Assembly: GCA_002280515.1 (NCBI GenBank) | Contig: NCEA01000018.1 | Span: 1-64,000 of the forward strand | Source of the DNA: Rhodobacterales bacterium 32-67-9 | Lineage (GTDB): Bacteria; Pseudomonadota; Alphaproteobacteria; Rhodobacterales; Rhodobacteraceae | Length of the DNA stretch: 64,000 bases | Reading direction: 5' to 3' | Part shown: piece after piece, positions 53,731 through 61,875 of the stretch | How positions within the stretch are numbered: the stretch's first letter is position 1 | How the letters are laid out: the number at the start of each line of letters is the position of its first letter | Position numbers and translations under genes: made by a program | The notes under the pieces: generated by a model | The model's input: the letters and a program-made list of their open reading frames with translations, nothing else | What the model was told of the DNA's origin: nothing | Database searches by the model: none

Positions 53731-54540
53731 TCAGATCGCCACGTCAACGCCGGGCAGGCGCAGTTCGCGCATCAGATCGCGCACTTCCTGCCGGGCCGCC
53801 ACGTTGGAGATGTTGAGCCGCTCGACCCCGATGTCGCGCAGGTCAAGCAGCGTAAGCCCCCGCGGGAAAAGTTCGCGGAAGATTACCCGCTCGGAAAACC
53901 CCGGCGCCACTCGGAACCCGATGCGCTTCGACAATTGTTCGAGCGCGCCGCCCACCTTCCGCTTGTTGTGCATCTGCTGCGCGCCAAGACGGTTCCGCAG
54001 AACGATCCAGTCGATCGGCGGAAGCCCGGCCCGCGCACGCAGTTGCCGCGCGTTCCAGACCATCTCGGAATAGATCGACGGGCCGATGACCCGGCTGGTA
54101 TCGGGATCGACCCGGGCGAGCAGGTCGAAATCGATGAAACTGTCGTTCAACGGCGTGATCAGCGTATCGGCCAGCGAATGCGCGACCTGGCTCAGGCGCG
54201 TATGCGAGCCGGGGCAGTCGATGATGATGAACTCGGCGTCCTTCTCGAGCCCGGCGACGGCGGCCGACAGACGCCGGTCATAGACATTCTCGCCGGCGCC
54301 AAGGCTCGCCTGGTCAATCTCGGGCAGGTCGCGGTAATCCGGCATCGGCAGATCGAGGCCTTCCTTGCGCGCGAAGGCCCGGCGGTTCTCGACATAGCGG
54401 CCGAAGCTGCGCTGACGAAGGTCGAGGTCGAGCGCGCCGACCTTGTGGCCCATGCGGACGAGGGCCGTCGCGACATGCATGCAGGTCGTCGATTTCCCGG
54501 ACCCGCCCTTTTCGTTGCCGACAACGATGATATGCGCCAC
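53731..54540 (-). CDS. mipZ: division plane positioning ATPase MipZ
   Basis: A 269-residue ParA-superfamily ATPase. The deviant Walker A is GNEKGGSGKST (about residues 8-18), followed by ALDLDLRQRSFGRYVENRRAF, PLNDSFIDFDLL and IYRELFPRGLTL-type segment (here VIFRELFPRGLTLLDL), all characteristic of MipZ rather than plasmid ParA. In alphaproteobacteria MipZ forms a gradient from the poles through ParB and keeps FtsZ away from them. No parB is present here, as expected since mipZ is usually separate from parAB. It is 105 bp downstream of rpmE, with a terminator between. Confidence 0.92.
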   Translation of the reverse strand: MAHIIVVGNEKGGSGKSTTCMHVATALVRMGHKVGALDLDLRQRSFGRYVENRRAFARKEGLDLPMPDYRDLPEIDQASLGAGENVYDRRLSAAVAGLEKDAEFIIIDCPGSHTRLSQVAHSLADTLITPLNDSFIDFDLLARVDPDTSRVIGPSIYSEMVWNARQLRARAGLPPIDWIVLRNRLGAQQMHNKRKVGGALEQLSKRIGFRVAPGFSERVIFRELFPRGLTLLDLRDIGVERLNISNVAARQEVRDLMRELRLPGVDVAI

Positions 54541-54572
54541 GTCTCTGTCCCCGTCCTAACCGTCTGCCACGG

Positions 54573-54602
54573 AATCAAAAGGCGCGCCGTTCCCAGCGCG
54601 CC
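54573..54602 (-). terminator. rho-independent terminator of rplS-rpmE
   Basis: Read on the minus strand, a 7-bp GC stem (GGCGCGC, 54602-54596, with GCGCGCC, 54587-54581) around TGGGAACG is followed directly by TTTTGATT (54580-54573). It lies 44 bp after the rpmE stop. Confidence 0.7.
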
Positions 54603-54645
54603 CCTACTATATGTTGTGCGTTCCCGCTTGGGAAGCGCAACGGGC

Positions 54646-54867
54646 TCAGAATCCGAGGCCCGCGTACTTGTTCTTGAACTTCGACACGCGGCCGCCGGTG
54701 TCCATCAGCTTGGCCGAACCGCCGGTCCAGGCCGGGTGCACCGAGGGGTCGATGTCGAGCGACATCTGGTCGCCTTCCTTGCCCCAGGTCGAGCGGACCT
54801 TGAAGGTGGAGCCGTCGGTCATCTTGACCTCGATCATGTGGTAGTCGGGGTGAATGTCTTTTCTCAT
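54646..54867 (-). CDS. rpmE: 50S ribosomal protein L31
   Basis: A 73-residue L31 of the Cys-free type: [43 protein letters not shown] and [13 protein letters not shown] are family hallmarks. It lies 11 bp after rplS and is followed by a terminator. The pairing rplS-rpmE is common in alphaproteobacteria. Confidence 0.96.
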   Translation of the reverse strand: MRKDIHPDYHMIEVKMTDGSTFKVRSTWGKEGDQMSLDIDPSVHPAWTGGSAKLMDTGGRVSKFKNKYAGLGF

Positions 54868-54878
54868 GGTCCCGCTCC

Positions 54879-55256
54879 TCAGGCTTCGGCTTTGGGCTTG
54901 TAGTTGGTGACTTCGGCGATCCGGGCGGATTTGCCGCGACGGTCGCGCAGGTAGTAGAGCTTGGCGCGACGGACACGGCCGCGGCGCACGACCTCGATCG
55001 AATCGATGTTGGTCGAGTAGAGCGGGAAGACGCGCTCGACGCCCTCGCCGAAGGAAATCTTGCGGACGGTGAACGAGGCGGCGATGGTGGCGCCACCCTT
55101 GCGGGCGATGCAGACGCCTTCATACATCTGGACGCGGCTGCGCGTGCCCTCGGTCACCTTGTAGCCGACACGAACCGTGTCGCCCGCCTTGAAGTCCGGT
55201 ACGGACTTGCCGAGCGCAGCGATCTGCTCGGCCTCGAGTTCTGCGATCAGGTTCAT
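54879..55256 (-). CDS. rplS: 50S ribosomal protein L19
   Basis: A 125-residue L19: [51 protein letters not shown] and [25 protein letters not shown]. It lies at the 30S-50S interface. A good promoter is about 220 bp upstream on the same strand, leaving a long leader. Confidence 0.97.
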   Translation of the reverse strand: MNLIAELEAEQIAALGKSVPDFKAGDTVRVGYKVTEGTRSRVQMYEGVCIARKGGATIAASFTVRKISFGEGVERVFPLYSTNIDSIEVVRRGRVRRAKLYYLRDRRGKSARIAEVTNYKPKAEA

Positions 55257-55479
55257 CGCGGGATCCTTTCCTATGCTCGCGGTGGTTCCGCGATGGTGTT
55301 CGCGCCAGAGAGCTCCGCGTCTTCATCGGGTCCGCGCCGCACAGTGTCGGGGCGCCCGCCGGAGATCAGGTCATCGTTCCTTGTTCCTGTCGCAGCGTGC
55401 CGTCCCTGCCGAAGAAGACGAAGGACATGGGCAAACACACAACAGGCCCGGCCGACTCGATAGAGCCCCGGACGGGCGG

Positions 55480-55508
55480 GGTATAGGGGGAGGTCAGGCG
55501 CGCGTCAA
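55480..55508 (-). promoter_or_regulatory. probable sigma-70 promoter of rplS-rpmE
   Basis: On the minus strand TTGACG (55508-55503), a 17-base spacer and TATACC (55485-55480). The leader to rplS would be about 215 nt, long enough for a regulatory structure; none was resolved by eye. The -35 overlaps the last codon of the upstream hypothetical gene. Confidence 0.6.
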
Positions 55509-55807
55509 CAATCGCTTGTTGTTTTGGCTTCGTTTTGTGTAAGAGCTTCGGCGGACCGGCTCTCCGATCCCGCAGCGTATCGAGGCAAATGCTCTAGTGC
55601 CGCGAGGTAGGCTGCGCGTATTTCCGTTTGGCTGTAGTCACGGTCCCACAACTCCGTCATCAATGAAACCATAACGTGTTGAAGCTCGCGCTCGTGCGGT
55701 ACAGGACGGACTGTCCGCAGTTTTGCGCACGCGTCTCCCACACCCCAAGCAATACTATGGCAGCGGACAACCCAGGCTGTGTATGGGTCAAGTTCCTCAT
55801 CACTCAT
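55505..55807 (-). CDS. hypothetical protein, lower-GC than neighbours
   Basis: A 100-residue frame starting MSDEELDPYTAWVVRCHSIAWG, with GGAGG seven bases upstream of the ATG. It is soluble, with two Cys and several His, and predicted helical (ELQHVMVSLMTELWDRDYSQTEIRAAYLAALEHLPR). I do not recognise a family. Its codons are visibly less GC-rich than those of trmD and rplS around it, which hints at recent acquisition. It sits between trmD and rplS, genes that are often adjacent. Confidence 0.65.
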   Translation of the reverse strand: MSDEELDPYTAWVVRCHSIAWGVGDACAKLRTVRPVPHERELQHVMVSLMTELWDRDYSQTEIRAAYLAALEHLPRYAAGSESRSAEALTQNEAKTTSDC

Positions 55808-55854
55808 GATTTCTACCTCCTAAGGGAGAGAAGATGACAAGCCGGTCCGTCAGG

Positions 55855-56670
55855 CTAGCGACCGCTATTGTGCTTGGCATACGTATTCCACAGATCCGGC
55901 CGCCTCTCCCGCGTCAGCTTTTCCGCCTCGGCCCGCCGCCACTTCGCGATCTCGCCGTGGTGGCCCGACATCAGGACGGGCGGGATCTCCCGCCCCTCCC
56001 AGACCGCTGGCCTCGTATACTGCGGATGTTCCAGAAGGCCGTGGGAATGGCTCTCCTCTTCCGTGGAGGCGGCATTGCCAAGCACACCGGGCAGGAGCCG
56101 CACTGTGGCGTCGATCATCGCTTGCGCCGCGATCTCTCCGCCGGTCAGGACGAAGTCGCCGAGCGAGACCTCCTCGACAACGTAGTGGTCAAGAACGCGC
56201 TGGTCGACGCCCTCGAACCGGCCGCAGAGCAGGGTGATGCCGTCAGCCGCGGAGAGCCGTCGAGCGGTGGCCTGATCGAAGGGTTTCCCGCGCGGCGAAA
56301 GGTAGATCACCGGCCAGCGCGCACGGTCCTTCGGCGTACCAATGGCGGCCTCGTCGAGCGCCGCGGCGACCACATCGGCGCGGAGCACCATGCCCGCGCC
56401 ACCACCGGCCGGGTTGTCGTCGACATTCCGGTGCTTGCCGATCCCGAAGGGGCGGAAGTCGATGGTCTCCAGCGCCCAGAGCCCTTCCTGCAGGGCCTTT
56501 CCGGTCAGCGAGAGCCCGAGCGTTCCCGGAAACGCATCGGGGAAGAGCGTCACGATCTTCGCGCACCACGCCCCCTTGATGCGCGGCGTCGCGGTCATCA
56601 GTTCGCGTGGCTTGATCGACGCGGAAATCGCCAGCCGCCCGTGCGACCTCGGTTTGTCCGGGTCGCTCAT
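55855..56670 (-). CDS. trmD: tRNA (guanine-N1)-methyltransferase TrmD
   Basis: A 271-residue SPOUT methyltransferase that makes m1G37. The conserved core is complete: [12 protein letters not shown], the segment [33 protein letters not shown], the knot segment [24 protein letters not shown] and [18 protein letters not shown]. The start at 56670 overlaps the rimM stop (ATGA); it adds about 24 residues before the usual N-terminus, and an internal ATG (MTATPRIKG) gives the standard length. Confidence 0.95.
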   Translation of the reverse strand: MSDPDKPRSHGRLAISASIKPRELMTATPRIKGAWCAKIVTLFPDAFPGTLGLSLTGKALQEGLWALETIDFRPFGIGKHRNVDDNPAGGGAGMVLRADVVAAALDEAAIGTPKDRARWPVIYLSPRGKPFDQATARRLSAADGITLLCGRFEGVDQRVLDHYVVEEVSLGDFVLTGGEIAAQAMIDATVRLLPGVLGNAASTEEESHSHGLLEHPQYTRPAVWEGREIPPVLMSGHHGEIAKWRRAEAEKLTRERRPDLWNTYAKHNSGR

Positions 56671-57176
56671 GCCTCGGTCTCCTCCGGCGGATCGACAATG
56701 ATCCGTCCGGCGGTGAGATCGACGGTCGGCACGATGGCCCGGGTGAACGGCAGGAGCAGCGTCGTCTTCCGCCCCGGTGCGAAGACCTCGAGAATGTCGC
56801 CCGCGCCGTGGTTGAAGACGGCACGCACCGTTCCGATCTTCGCACCGCCGGTGTCGAGCACGTCGAGCCCGATCAGGTCGGCATGGTAGAATTCGTCGTC
56901 CGGCAGGTTCGGCAGTTTCGATCTGTCGGCGAAAAGCGAGGTGCCGCGCAAGGCATCCGCCGCTTCCTTGGTCGCGACACCGGAAAGCCGCGCGGCAAGC
57001 CCGCCGGGAATTGAGCGGGTGATCTTCAGGGTGAAACTGCGGCTGCCGTCTTCGCTCCACAAGGGCGCGTAGTCGGCAATCGCGTCCGGTTCTGCGCAGA
57101 AGCTTTTCAGCCGCACCTCGCCCTTGATGCCGAACGCGCCCGAAATGGCGCCGACGCAGATCCGGTCAGTTGCCAT
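56667..57176 (-). CDS. rimM: ribosome maturation factor RimM
   Basis: A 169-residue Rim[22 protein letters not shown] at the start, [21 protein letters not shown] in the first domain and the PRC-barrel part [35 protein letters not shown]. It helps process 16S rRNA and binds S19. The start is nine bases from the stop of a tiny membrane-protein gene, overlapping it. It belongs to the rpsP-rimM-trmD operon. Confidence 0.95.
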   Translation of the reverse strand: MATDRICVGAISGAFGIKGEVRLKSFCAEPDAIADYAPLWSEDGSRSFTLKITRSIPGGLAARLSGVATKEAADALRGTSLFADRSKLPNLPDDEFYHADLIGLDVLDTGGAKIGTVRAVFNHGAGDILEVFAPGRKTTLLLPFTRAIVPTVDLTAGRIIVDPPEETEA

Positions 57177-57318
57177 CGGTCGCCTCCGGGCAGTCGGCCG
57201 CCACTGTCGCGGCGGCCGGTCTTGCGGTGAAAAGCCGGTCGGTCTTCATCCCGAGCCAGAACGACCCCGCGCAGAGCGTGAGGGTGACGATCCGACGAAT
57301 GAAGAAGCCGATCAGCAT
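57166..57318 (-). CDS. 50-residue membrane protein between rpsP and rimM
   Basis: A frame of 50 residues: [30 protein letters not shown]..., then an Ala/Pro-rich tail ending CPEATDGN. The N-terminus is a probable membrane helix. Its stop overlaps the rimM start by 11 bases and its ATG lies 14 bp after the rpsP stop, so it fits precisely in the operon. I do not know a function; the tight packing makes a chance frame less likely. Confidence 0.65.
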   Translation of the reverse strand: MLIGFFIRRIVTLTLCAGSFWLGMKTDRLFTARPAAATVAADCPEATDGN

Positions 57319-57332
57319 GACGGGTCAGCGCC

Positions 57333-57743
57333 TTACTCGGTCGCCGCTTCTTCGGTCGCGGCCACTTCGGGTGCAGCCTCTGCGGCCGGGGCTTCCTCGG
57401 CCGGTTTGGCGGCCTTCGCGGCCTTTTCCTCGGCGCGCTTCTTGGCCTTGTCGCCCGGCTCGGCCTTCTTCATGTTGGCGCGGGTGGCCTTTTCCTTCAC
57501 GCCGGCGGCTTCGAGCATGCGCGCGATGCGGTCGGTCGGCTGCGCGCCCTGGGCGATCCAGTGCTGCACACGCTCCACGTTCATCTTGACGCGGTCCTCG
57601 CTGTCCTTCGGCAGGAGCGGGTTGTAGGTGCCAAGCTTCTCGATGAAGCGGCCGTCGCGCGGCATGCGGCTGTCGGCGGCAACGATCGAATAGAACGGCC
57701 GCTTCTTGGAGCCCCCACGGGCGAGGCGGATCTTCATAGCCAT
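57333..57743 (-). CDS. rpsP: 30S ribosomal protein S16
   Basis: A 136-residue S16. The first 80 residues are the conserved protein ([33 protein letters not shown] and [16 protein letters not shown], after an initial MA); the rest is the Lys/Ala/Glu-rich tail typical of alphaproteobacterial S16. First ribosomal gene of rpsP-rimM-trmD, 53 bp after the chorismate mutase gene. Confidence 0.97.
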   Translation of the reverse strand: MAMKIRLARGGSKKRPFYSIVAADSRMPRDGRFIEKLGTYNPLLPKDSEDRVKMNVERVQHWIAQGAQPTDRIARMLEAAGVKEKATRANMKKAEPGDKAKKRAEEKAAKAAKPAEEAPAAEAAPEVAATEEAATE

Positions 57744-57769
57744 GTCAGTATCTCCTATCTTGGCTTTGC

Positions 57770-57787
57770 AACAGGCATGCGCCTGTT
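57770..57787 (-). other. short inverted repeat between chorismate mutase and rpsP
   Basis: AACAGGC-ATGC-GCCTGTT, a 7-bp stem with four-base loop in the 53-bp gap. No T tract follows on either strand, so it is more likely a leader structure or operator for rpsP than a terminator. Confidence 0.4.
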
Positions 57788-57796
57788 ATTCCTTGG

Positions 57797-58093
57797 TTAT
57801 TTTTGCAGTTTCTCATGGTGCCTGATGACTTCGCTGATCACGAAGTTCAGGAATTTCTTAGCGAAGACCGGGTCGAGATCGGCCTCGTCGGCGAGGGTTT
57901 CGAGCCGCGCGATCTGTGTCGCCTCGCGCGCCGGATCGGAGGGCGGCAGATCGTGTTCGGCCTTGAGCCGGCCCACCGCCTGGGTGTGCTTGAAGCGCTC
58001 GGCCAGCGTGAAGACGAGGATCGCGTCAAGGCGGTCGATCGACTCGCGGTGGCCCTTCAGCAGGGCGGCGGCGAGGCTCGTGGGATCACTCAT
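57797..58093 (-). CDS. chorismate mutase (AroQ class)
   Basis: A 98-residue AroQ-type chorismate mutase, catalysing chorismate to prephenate in phenylalanine and tyrosine synthesis. It is all helical and has the expected pattern: ESIDRLDAILVFTLAERFKHTQAVGRLKAEH (Arg, Lys contacts), PPSDPAREATQIARLETLA and KKFLNFVISEVIRHHE. There is no fused dehydratase. Its place upstream of rpsP is usual in Rhodobacteraceae. Confidence 0.9.
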   Translation of the reverse strand: MSDPTSLAAALLKGHRESIDRLDAILVFTLAERFKHTQAVGRLKAEHDLPPSDPAREATQIARLETLADEADLDPVFAKKFLNFVISEVIRHHEKLQK

Positions 58094-58165
58094 TCGGACC
58101 TCCGGGAATGCGGGTGGCAGGCAGGGGAGTGCGCCGGCTCCACGCGGCGCGCGCCGGCGTCGAGG

Positions 58166-58205
58166 CCGGGGCGCTGCCCCGGACCCCGGGATATTTGGTC
58201 CAAGT
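58166..58205. repeat. Rhodobacteraceae-type hairpin repeat, second copy
   Basis: CCGGGGC-GCT-GCCCCGG (58166-58182) followed by ACCCCGGGATATTTGGTCCAAG. The layout matches the element at 329: GC stem with GCT loop, then GGACCC and a (T)ATTT tail. It lies between the first GNAT stop and the chorismate mutase start, a location suited to termination of the ffh-GNAT transcript. Confidence 0.55.
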
Positions 58206-58216
58206 GGAAACCATGG

Positions 58217-58795
58217 TCATTTGCGGTTCTCCGCTTCCATATGGCGGTAGACAAGAAGGGTGTTGCCGAGCGCGCGTTCGGCCGCGTGATCACGCCGGGC
58301 GCCAAGCCGTTCGGCCAGCCGGGCCGAGCGCAGGTTGTCCGGGCCGACATAGCTGACGAACCCGCCCGCCCCGTAAAGGGCCGTGGCATGGGGCAGGACG
58401 GCCGACGCGGCTTCATGGGCATAGCCCTGACCTTCCGCCGGTGCGCAGAGAACCCAGCCGAGTTCCGGTTCGGGATCGTTGAATTCCTGCCAGAGCGAGA
58501 GCCAGCCGAGGGGCGCGTCCTCTCCGTGACGGCAGATCGTCCACATCCCCGCGCCGCGCAGGAGCCATCCGGCGACCCCCTGACAGAAGTCGGCGAAGGC
58601 CGCCGCCGCGTCGAACGGGCCGCCCATGTGACGGGCGCGGTCAGAGCGGAAGACCGTCTCGTAGGCCGGGTAGTCGTCCAGCCGCGGCGCCCGCAGCACC
58701 AGCCTTTCGGTTCGGAATTCCGGCACCACCGCCGCGAAGGTCCGGGCCATGTGGGCTGCGTCGCCGCGGGGCGGATGAAGCGAGGCGCAGGTCAT
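58217..58795 (-). CDS. GNAT acetyltransferase (RimJ/RimL-like), copy 4 of 4
   Basis: A 192-residue GNAT protein, last of four in a row after ffh. TERLVLRAPRLDDYPAY is the typical start, ELGWVLCAPAEGQGYAHEAA is the acetyl-CoA pyrophosphate loop (Q/R-x-x-G-x-G/A) and SYVGPDNLRSARLAERLGARRD the C-terminal strand and helix. Its start overlaps the previous GNAT by four bases. The first ~15 residues may be dispensable (internal ATG MARTFAAV). Substrate unknown; N-terminal or small-molecule acetylation is the family role. Confidence 0.88.
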   Translation of the reverse strand: MTCASLHPPRGDAAHMARTFAAVVPEFRTERLVLRAPRLDDYPAYETVFRSDRARHMGGPFDAAAAFADFCQGVAGWLLRGAGMWTICRHGEDAPLGWLSLWQEFNDPEPELGWVLCAPAEGQGYAHEAASAVLPHATALYGAGGFVSYVGPDNLRSARLAERLGARRDHAAERALGNTLLVYRHMEAENRK

Positions 58796-59328
58796 GGACG
58801 TGCCTCCGGCTTCGTGTGGCGGTAGACCAGGCAGGGATCGTGGTCGGGGCGCGGTGCCGCGTCGTCGCGCGTCGCGCCGAGCCGTTCCGCCAGCGCGATG
58901 GAGCGGGCATTTTCCGGGTCGATGTAACTGACGGCGGTGTCCCAGCCGAGGTCGCGGAACGCGTGGTCGCGAGCGGCCGAGGCGGCCTCAAACGCGTAGC
59001 CCCTGCCTTCGCCGGCGTCGCTCCAGACGCTCCAGCCGATCTCGCGCTCGGGCCAGCCGGCGGGGAACCAGGGGCCGGTCATGCCAAGCGCGGTGTGGTC
59101 GCCGGTGCGGGTGAAGACGAAATTGCCGAAGCCGCGCAACACCCAGTGGCCGATCACATGGCCGAAGGCGCGCCAGATCCGGCCTTCGTCGATCTCTCCG
59201 GGGCGGACGAACGCGGAGCGGGGAGTGGTCATGAAGGCAGAGAAGGCCGGCCAATCCTGCGGATCCGGGGCGCGCAGCGTCAGCCGTTCGGTCACGAGGA
59301 CCGGGGTGTGAGCGAGGGCGGGGGTCAT
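58792..59328 (-). CDS. GNAT acetyltransferase (RimJ/RimL-like), copy 3 of 4
   Basis: A 178-residue paralogue: VTERLTLRAPDPQDWPAFSAF, EIGWSVWSDAGEGRGYAFEAA and SYIDPENARSIALAERLGATRD. It overlaps both neighbouring GNAT genes by four bases. Similar in length and motif order to the other three copies. Confidence 0.88.
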   Translation of the reverse strand: MTPALAHTPVLVTERLTLRAPDPQDWPAFSAFMTTPRSAFVRPGEIDEGRIWRAFGHVIGHWVLRGFGNFVFTRTGDHTALGMTGPWFPAGWPEREIGWSVWSDAGEGRGYAFEAASAARDHAFRDLGWDTAVSYIDPENARSIALAERLGATRDDAAPRPDHDPCLVYRHTKPEARP

Positions 59329-59834
59329 TGGAGGCCCCCGAGATCGTGCCGGATCACCACGTCGCCCGGGTCGACACCCGGCAGGTCAGGGTCGATCACG
59401 CCGCCGAGCCGGAGGCCGAGCGCGATGGAGCGGACGTTCGCCGGGTCGACGATATTGGTCAGATGCGTCCAGCCGAAGCTCTGCCGGGCCCAGAGCATGA
59501 CGGCGCGGGCGGCCTCGGCCGCGAAGCCCTTGCCTTCGGCCTCGGGCACCACGAACCAGCCCAGTTCGGGGCCGGGGTAGCCTTCGGGCTGATAGATGCC
59601 GACCTCGCCGACATAGGCGCCGGTGGCGCGGTCATCGAGGCCGAAGGGGCCGTAGCCCCTGAGCGTCCAGAGCGCCACATCGGCGGCCCAGGTGCGGTAG
59701 GCCTCGGCGCGCTCCATCATGCCGCGCTCATGCACCGAGCGCGACGAGGCGAAGAACGCCGCCCAGTGCTCGAAGTCCGAAAGCCTCGGCATGCGGAGAG
59801 TCAGGCGCCCGGTTTGGAGGGTCGGTGCAATCAT
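59325..59834 (-). CDS. GNAT acetyltransferase (RimJ/RimL-like), copy 2 of 4
   Basis: A 169-residue paralogue: QTGRLTLRMPRLSDFEHWAAF, ELGWFVVPEAEGKGFAAEAA and NIVDPANVRSIALGLRLGGVID. The ATG at 59834 overlaps the stop of copy 1 by four bases, which decides it over the 10-residue longer frame. Its stop overlaps copy 3 in the same way. Confidence 0.88.
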   Translation of the reverse strand: MIAPTLQTGRLTLRMPRLSDFEHWAAFFASSRSVHERGMMERAEAYRTWAADVALWTLRGYGPFGLDDRATGAYVGEVGIYQPEGYPGPELGWFVVPEAEGKGFAAEAARAVMLWARQSFGWTHLTNIVDPANVRSIALGLRLGGVIDPDLPGVDPGDVVIRHDLGGLQ

Positions 59835-60355
59835 GCGCGCCCCTTCGGACCGGGGTGGCGCCACCGCAGGATATCCTTGCCACCGTTCGGTTCGTGCCTG
59901 GCCTCGATTGTGGCGTCGAGTTTTTCGGCGACGCGTGCAGAGGCCGTGTTGGCTGTGTCGATGAGGCTCATCAGGGGGGCGAGGCCCAATGTCGCATAGG
60001 CCCAGTCGCGCGCGTGTCGCGCCGCCTCGGTGGCGTAGCCCTTGCCCTCATGGGCCGGATAAATGACCCAGCTCAGCTCGGCTTCCGCCCGCCGGTCGGG
60101 ATGGAAAATGCCGACCCGACCCACCGGCGCGTTGGTGGCAGTCTCGCTTACCCAGAACGTGCCATAGCCCCGGAGCAGCCACTGCCCCGCGTGGGCGCAG
60201 ACGCTGTCCCAGCCGTCGTCTCGGCTGGCGGGCCCGCCGATGAACCGCGCCGCATCGGTCGTGACAAACGCCATGAAGGCCTTGGCATGAGCCAAGGTCG
60301 CAGGGCCAAGCGTCAGGCGCGCCGAAACGAGCGTGGGGGCGGCGGTCAGCGTCAT
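59831..60355 (-). CDS. GNAT acetyltransferase (RimJ/RimL-like), copy 1 of 4
   Basis: A 174-residue paralogue, first after ffh: VSARLTLGPATLAHAKAFMAF, ELSWVIYPAHEGKGYATEAARHARDWAY and SLIDTANTASARVAEKLDATIE. Its ATG overlaps the ffh stop by four bases, so all four GNAT genes are translationally chained to ffh. Confidence 0.88.
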   Translation of the reverse strand: MTLTAAPTLVSARLTLGPATLAHAKAFMAFVTTDAARFIGGPASRDDGWDSVCAHAGQWLLRGYGTFWVSETATNAPVGRVGIFHPDRRAEAELSWVIYPAHEGKGYATEAARHARDWAYATLGLAPLMSLIDTANTASARVAEKLDATIEARHEPNGGKDILRWRHPGPKGRA

Positions 60356-61875
60356 TTCTTCTTGCCGAAGCCTCCAAGACCGGACAATCCGCCCGGCAGG
60401 TTGAGCCCGCCAAGGCCGCCGCCCATGCCGCCAAGACCGCCGGGCAATTTCGCGCCCATCGCCTTGGCCGCCTCTTCCATCGCCTTGGGGTCGTTCATGT
60501 CGGGCAGGGCGCCGCCCGGACCCTTGCCGCCGAACATGCCCTTCATGGCCTGTTTCAGCATGCCGCCCTTACCCATCTTGCCCATCTTCTTCATCATGTC
60601 CGCCATCTGGCGGTGCATCTTCAGAAGCTTGTTGAGTTCGGACACCTCGAGCCCGGCGCCGGTGGCGATGCGCTTCTTGCGGCTGGCCTGGAGGAGGTCG
60701 GGATTGGCGCGCTCCTTCTTCGTCATCGAGTTGATGAGTGCGATCTGGCGGCGGAGCACGCTGTCGTCGAACCCGGCCTCGTCCATCTGTTTCGACAGTT
60801 TGCCCATGCCCGGCATCATTCCCATGATACCCTGCATCCCGCCCATCTTCAGCATCTGGTCGAGCTGTCCCTTGAGGTCGTTCATGTTGAAGAGGCCCTT
60901 CTGGAACCGCTTCATCATCCGCTCGGCCTGCTCGGCCTCGAGCGTCTCCTGCGCCTTCTCGACGAGGGCAACGATGTCGCCCATGCCGAGGATGCGGCCG
61001 GCGATGCGCTCTGCCTCGAAGGTTTCGAGCGCGTCCATCTTCTCGCCGAGGCCGACGAAGCGGATCGGCTTGCCGGTGACGGCGCGCATGGAAAGAGCGG
61101 CACCGCCGCGCCCGTCGCCGTCCATCCGGGTCAGTACCACGCCGGTGATGCCGACCTTCGCGTCGAATTCCTGCGCCACCTCGACCGCGACCTGACCGGT
61201 CAGGCCGTCGACCACAAGGAGCGTCTCGCGCGGTTTGGCGATGGCGGCGACCTCGGCCACCTCGTCCATCAGCACCTGGTCGATCTGCAACCGGCCGGCG
61301 GTGTCGAGCATGAAGACGTCGTAGCCGCCGAGCGTCGCCTGCTGCTTGGCGCGTTTTGCGATCTGGACCGCGCTTTCGCCCTTGACGATGGGCAGGGTGT
61401 CGACGCCGATCTGGCTGCCGAGGATGGCGAGCTGCTCCATCGCCGCCGGGCGGTTTGTGTCGAGCGAGGCCATGAGGACGCGCTTCTTCTCGCGTTCCTT
61501 GAGACGCTTGGCGATCTTCGCGGTCGTCGTGGTCTTGCCGCCGCCCTGCAGGCCGACCATCAGGATCGGCGCGGGCGGGTTGTCGATCTTCAGGGCGCCG
61601 GGGTCTTCGGCGCCGCGCAGAACGTCGACGAGCGCGTCGTGGACGATCTTGACGACCTGCTGGCCCGGCGTGACCGATTTCGTGACCGCCTGGCCGGTGG
61701 CCTTGCCTTCGACCGCCTTGACGAAATCGCGCGCCACGGGCAGCGAGACGTCGGCCTCGAGAAGCGCCACGCGAACCTCGCGCAGCGCGGTCCGGACATC
61801 CTCCTCGGAGAGGGCGCCCTGTTTCGTCAGCCGGTCGAAGACGCCGCCAAGACGTTCTGACAGGTTCTCGAACAT
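60352..61875 (-). CDS. ffh: signal recognition particle protein Ffh
   Basis: A 507-residue SRP54-type GTPase that, with 4.5S RNA, delivers nascent membrane proteins to FtsY. N domain (1-85), then G domain with GLQGGGKTTTTAKIA (P loop), DTNRPAAMEQL, DTAGRLQID and TRMDGDGRGGAALS; the Met-rich M domain (about 300-450; MMKRFQKGLFNMNDLKGQL, GLEVSELNKLLKMHRQM) ends in a Gly/Leu-rich tail. The start MFENLSERLGGVF at 61875 is the conserved N-terminus; the upstream extension is unsupported. Confidence 0.97.
   Translation of the reverse strand: MFENLSERLGGVFDRLTKQGALSEEDVRTALREVRVALLEADVSLPVARDFVKAVEGKATGQAVTKSVTPGQQVVKIVHDALVDVLRGAEDPGALKIDNPPAPILMVGLQGGGKTTTTAKIAKRLKEREKKRVLMASLDTNRPAAMEQLAILGSQIGVDTLPIVKGESAVQIAKRAKQQATLGGYDVFMLDTAGRLQIDQVLMDEVAEVAAIAKPRETLLVVDGLTGQVAVEVAQEFDAKVGITGVVLTRMDGDGRGGAALSMRAVTGKPIRFVGLGEKMDALETFEAERIAGRILGMGDIVALVEKAQETLEAEQAERMMKRFQKGLFNMNDLKGQLDQMLKMGGMQGIMGMMPGMGKLSKQMDEAGFDDSVLRRQIALINSMTKKERANPDLLQASRKKRIATGAGLEVSELNKLLKMHRQMADMMKKMGKMGKGGMLKQAMKGMFGGKGPGGALPDMNDPKAMEEAAKAMGAKLPGGLGGMGGGLGGLNLPGGLSGLGGFGKKK

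Noticed and set aside
55877..55892. GCATACGTATTCC inside trmD, similar to the LacI operator
   Set aside because: It matches only one half site, lies within a coding region, and is far from the regulon.
57797..58093. Bifunctional chorismate mutase/prephenate dehydratase (PheA)
   Set aside because: The protein is only 98 residues and contains just the AroQ helices.
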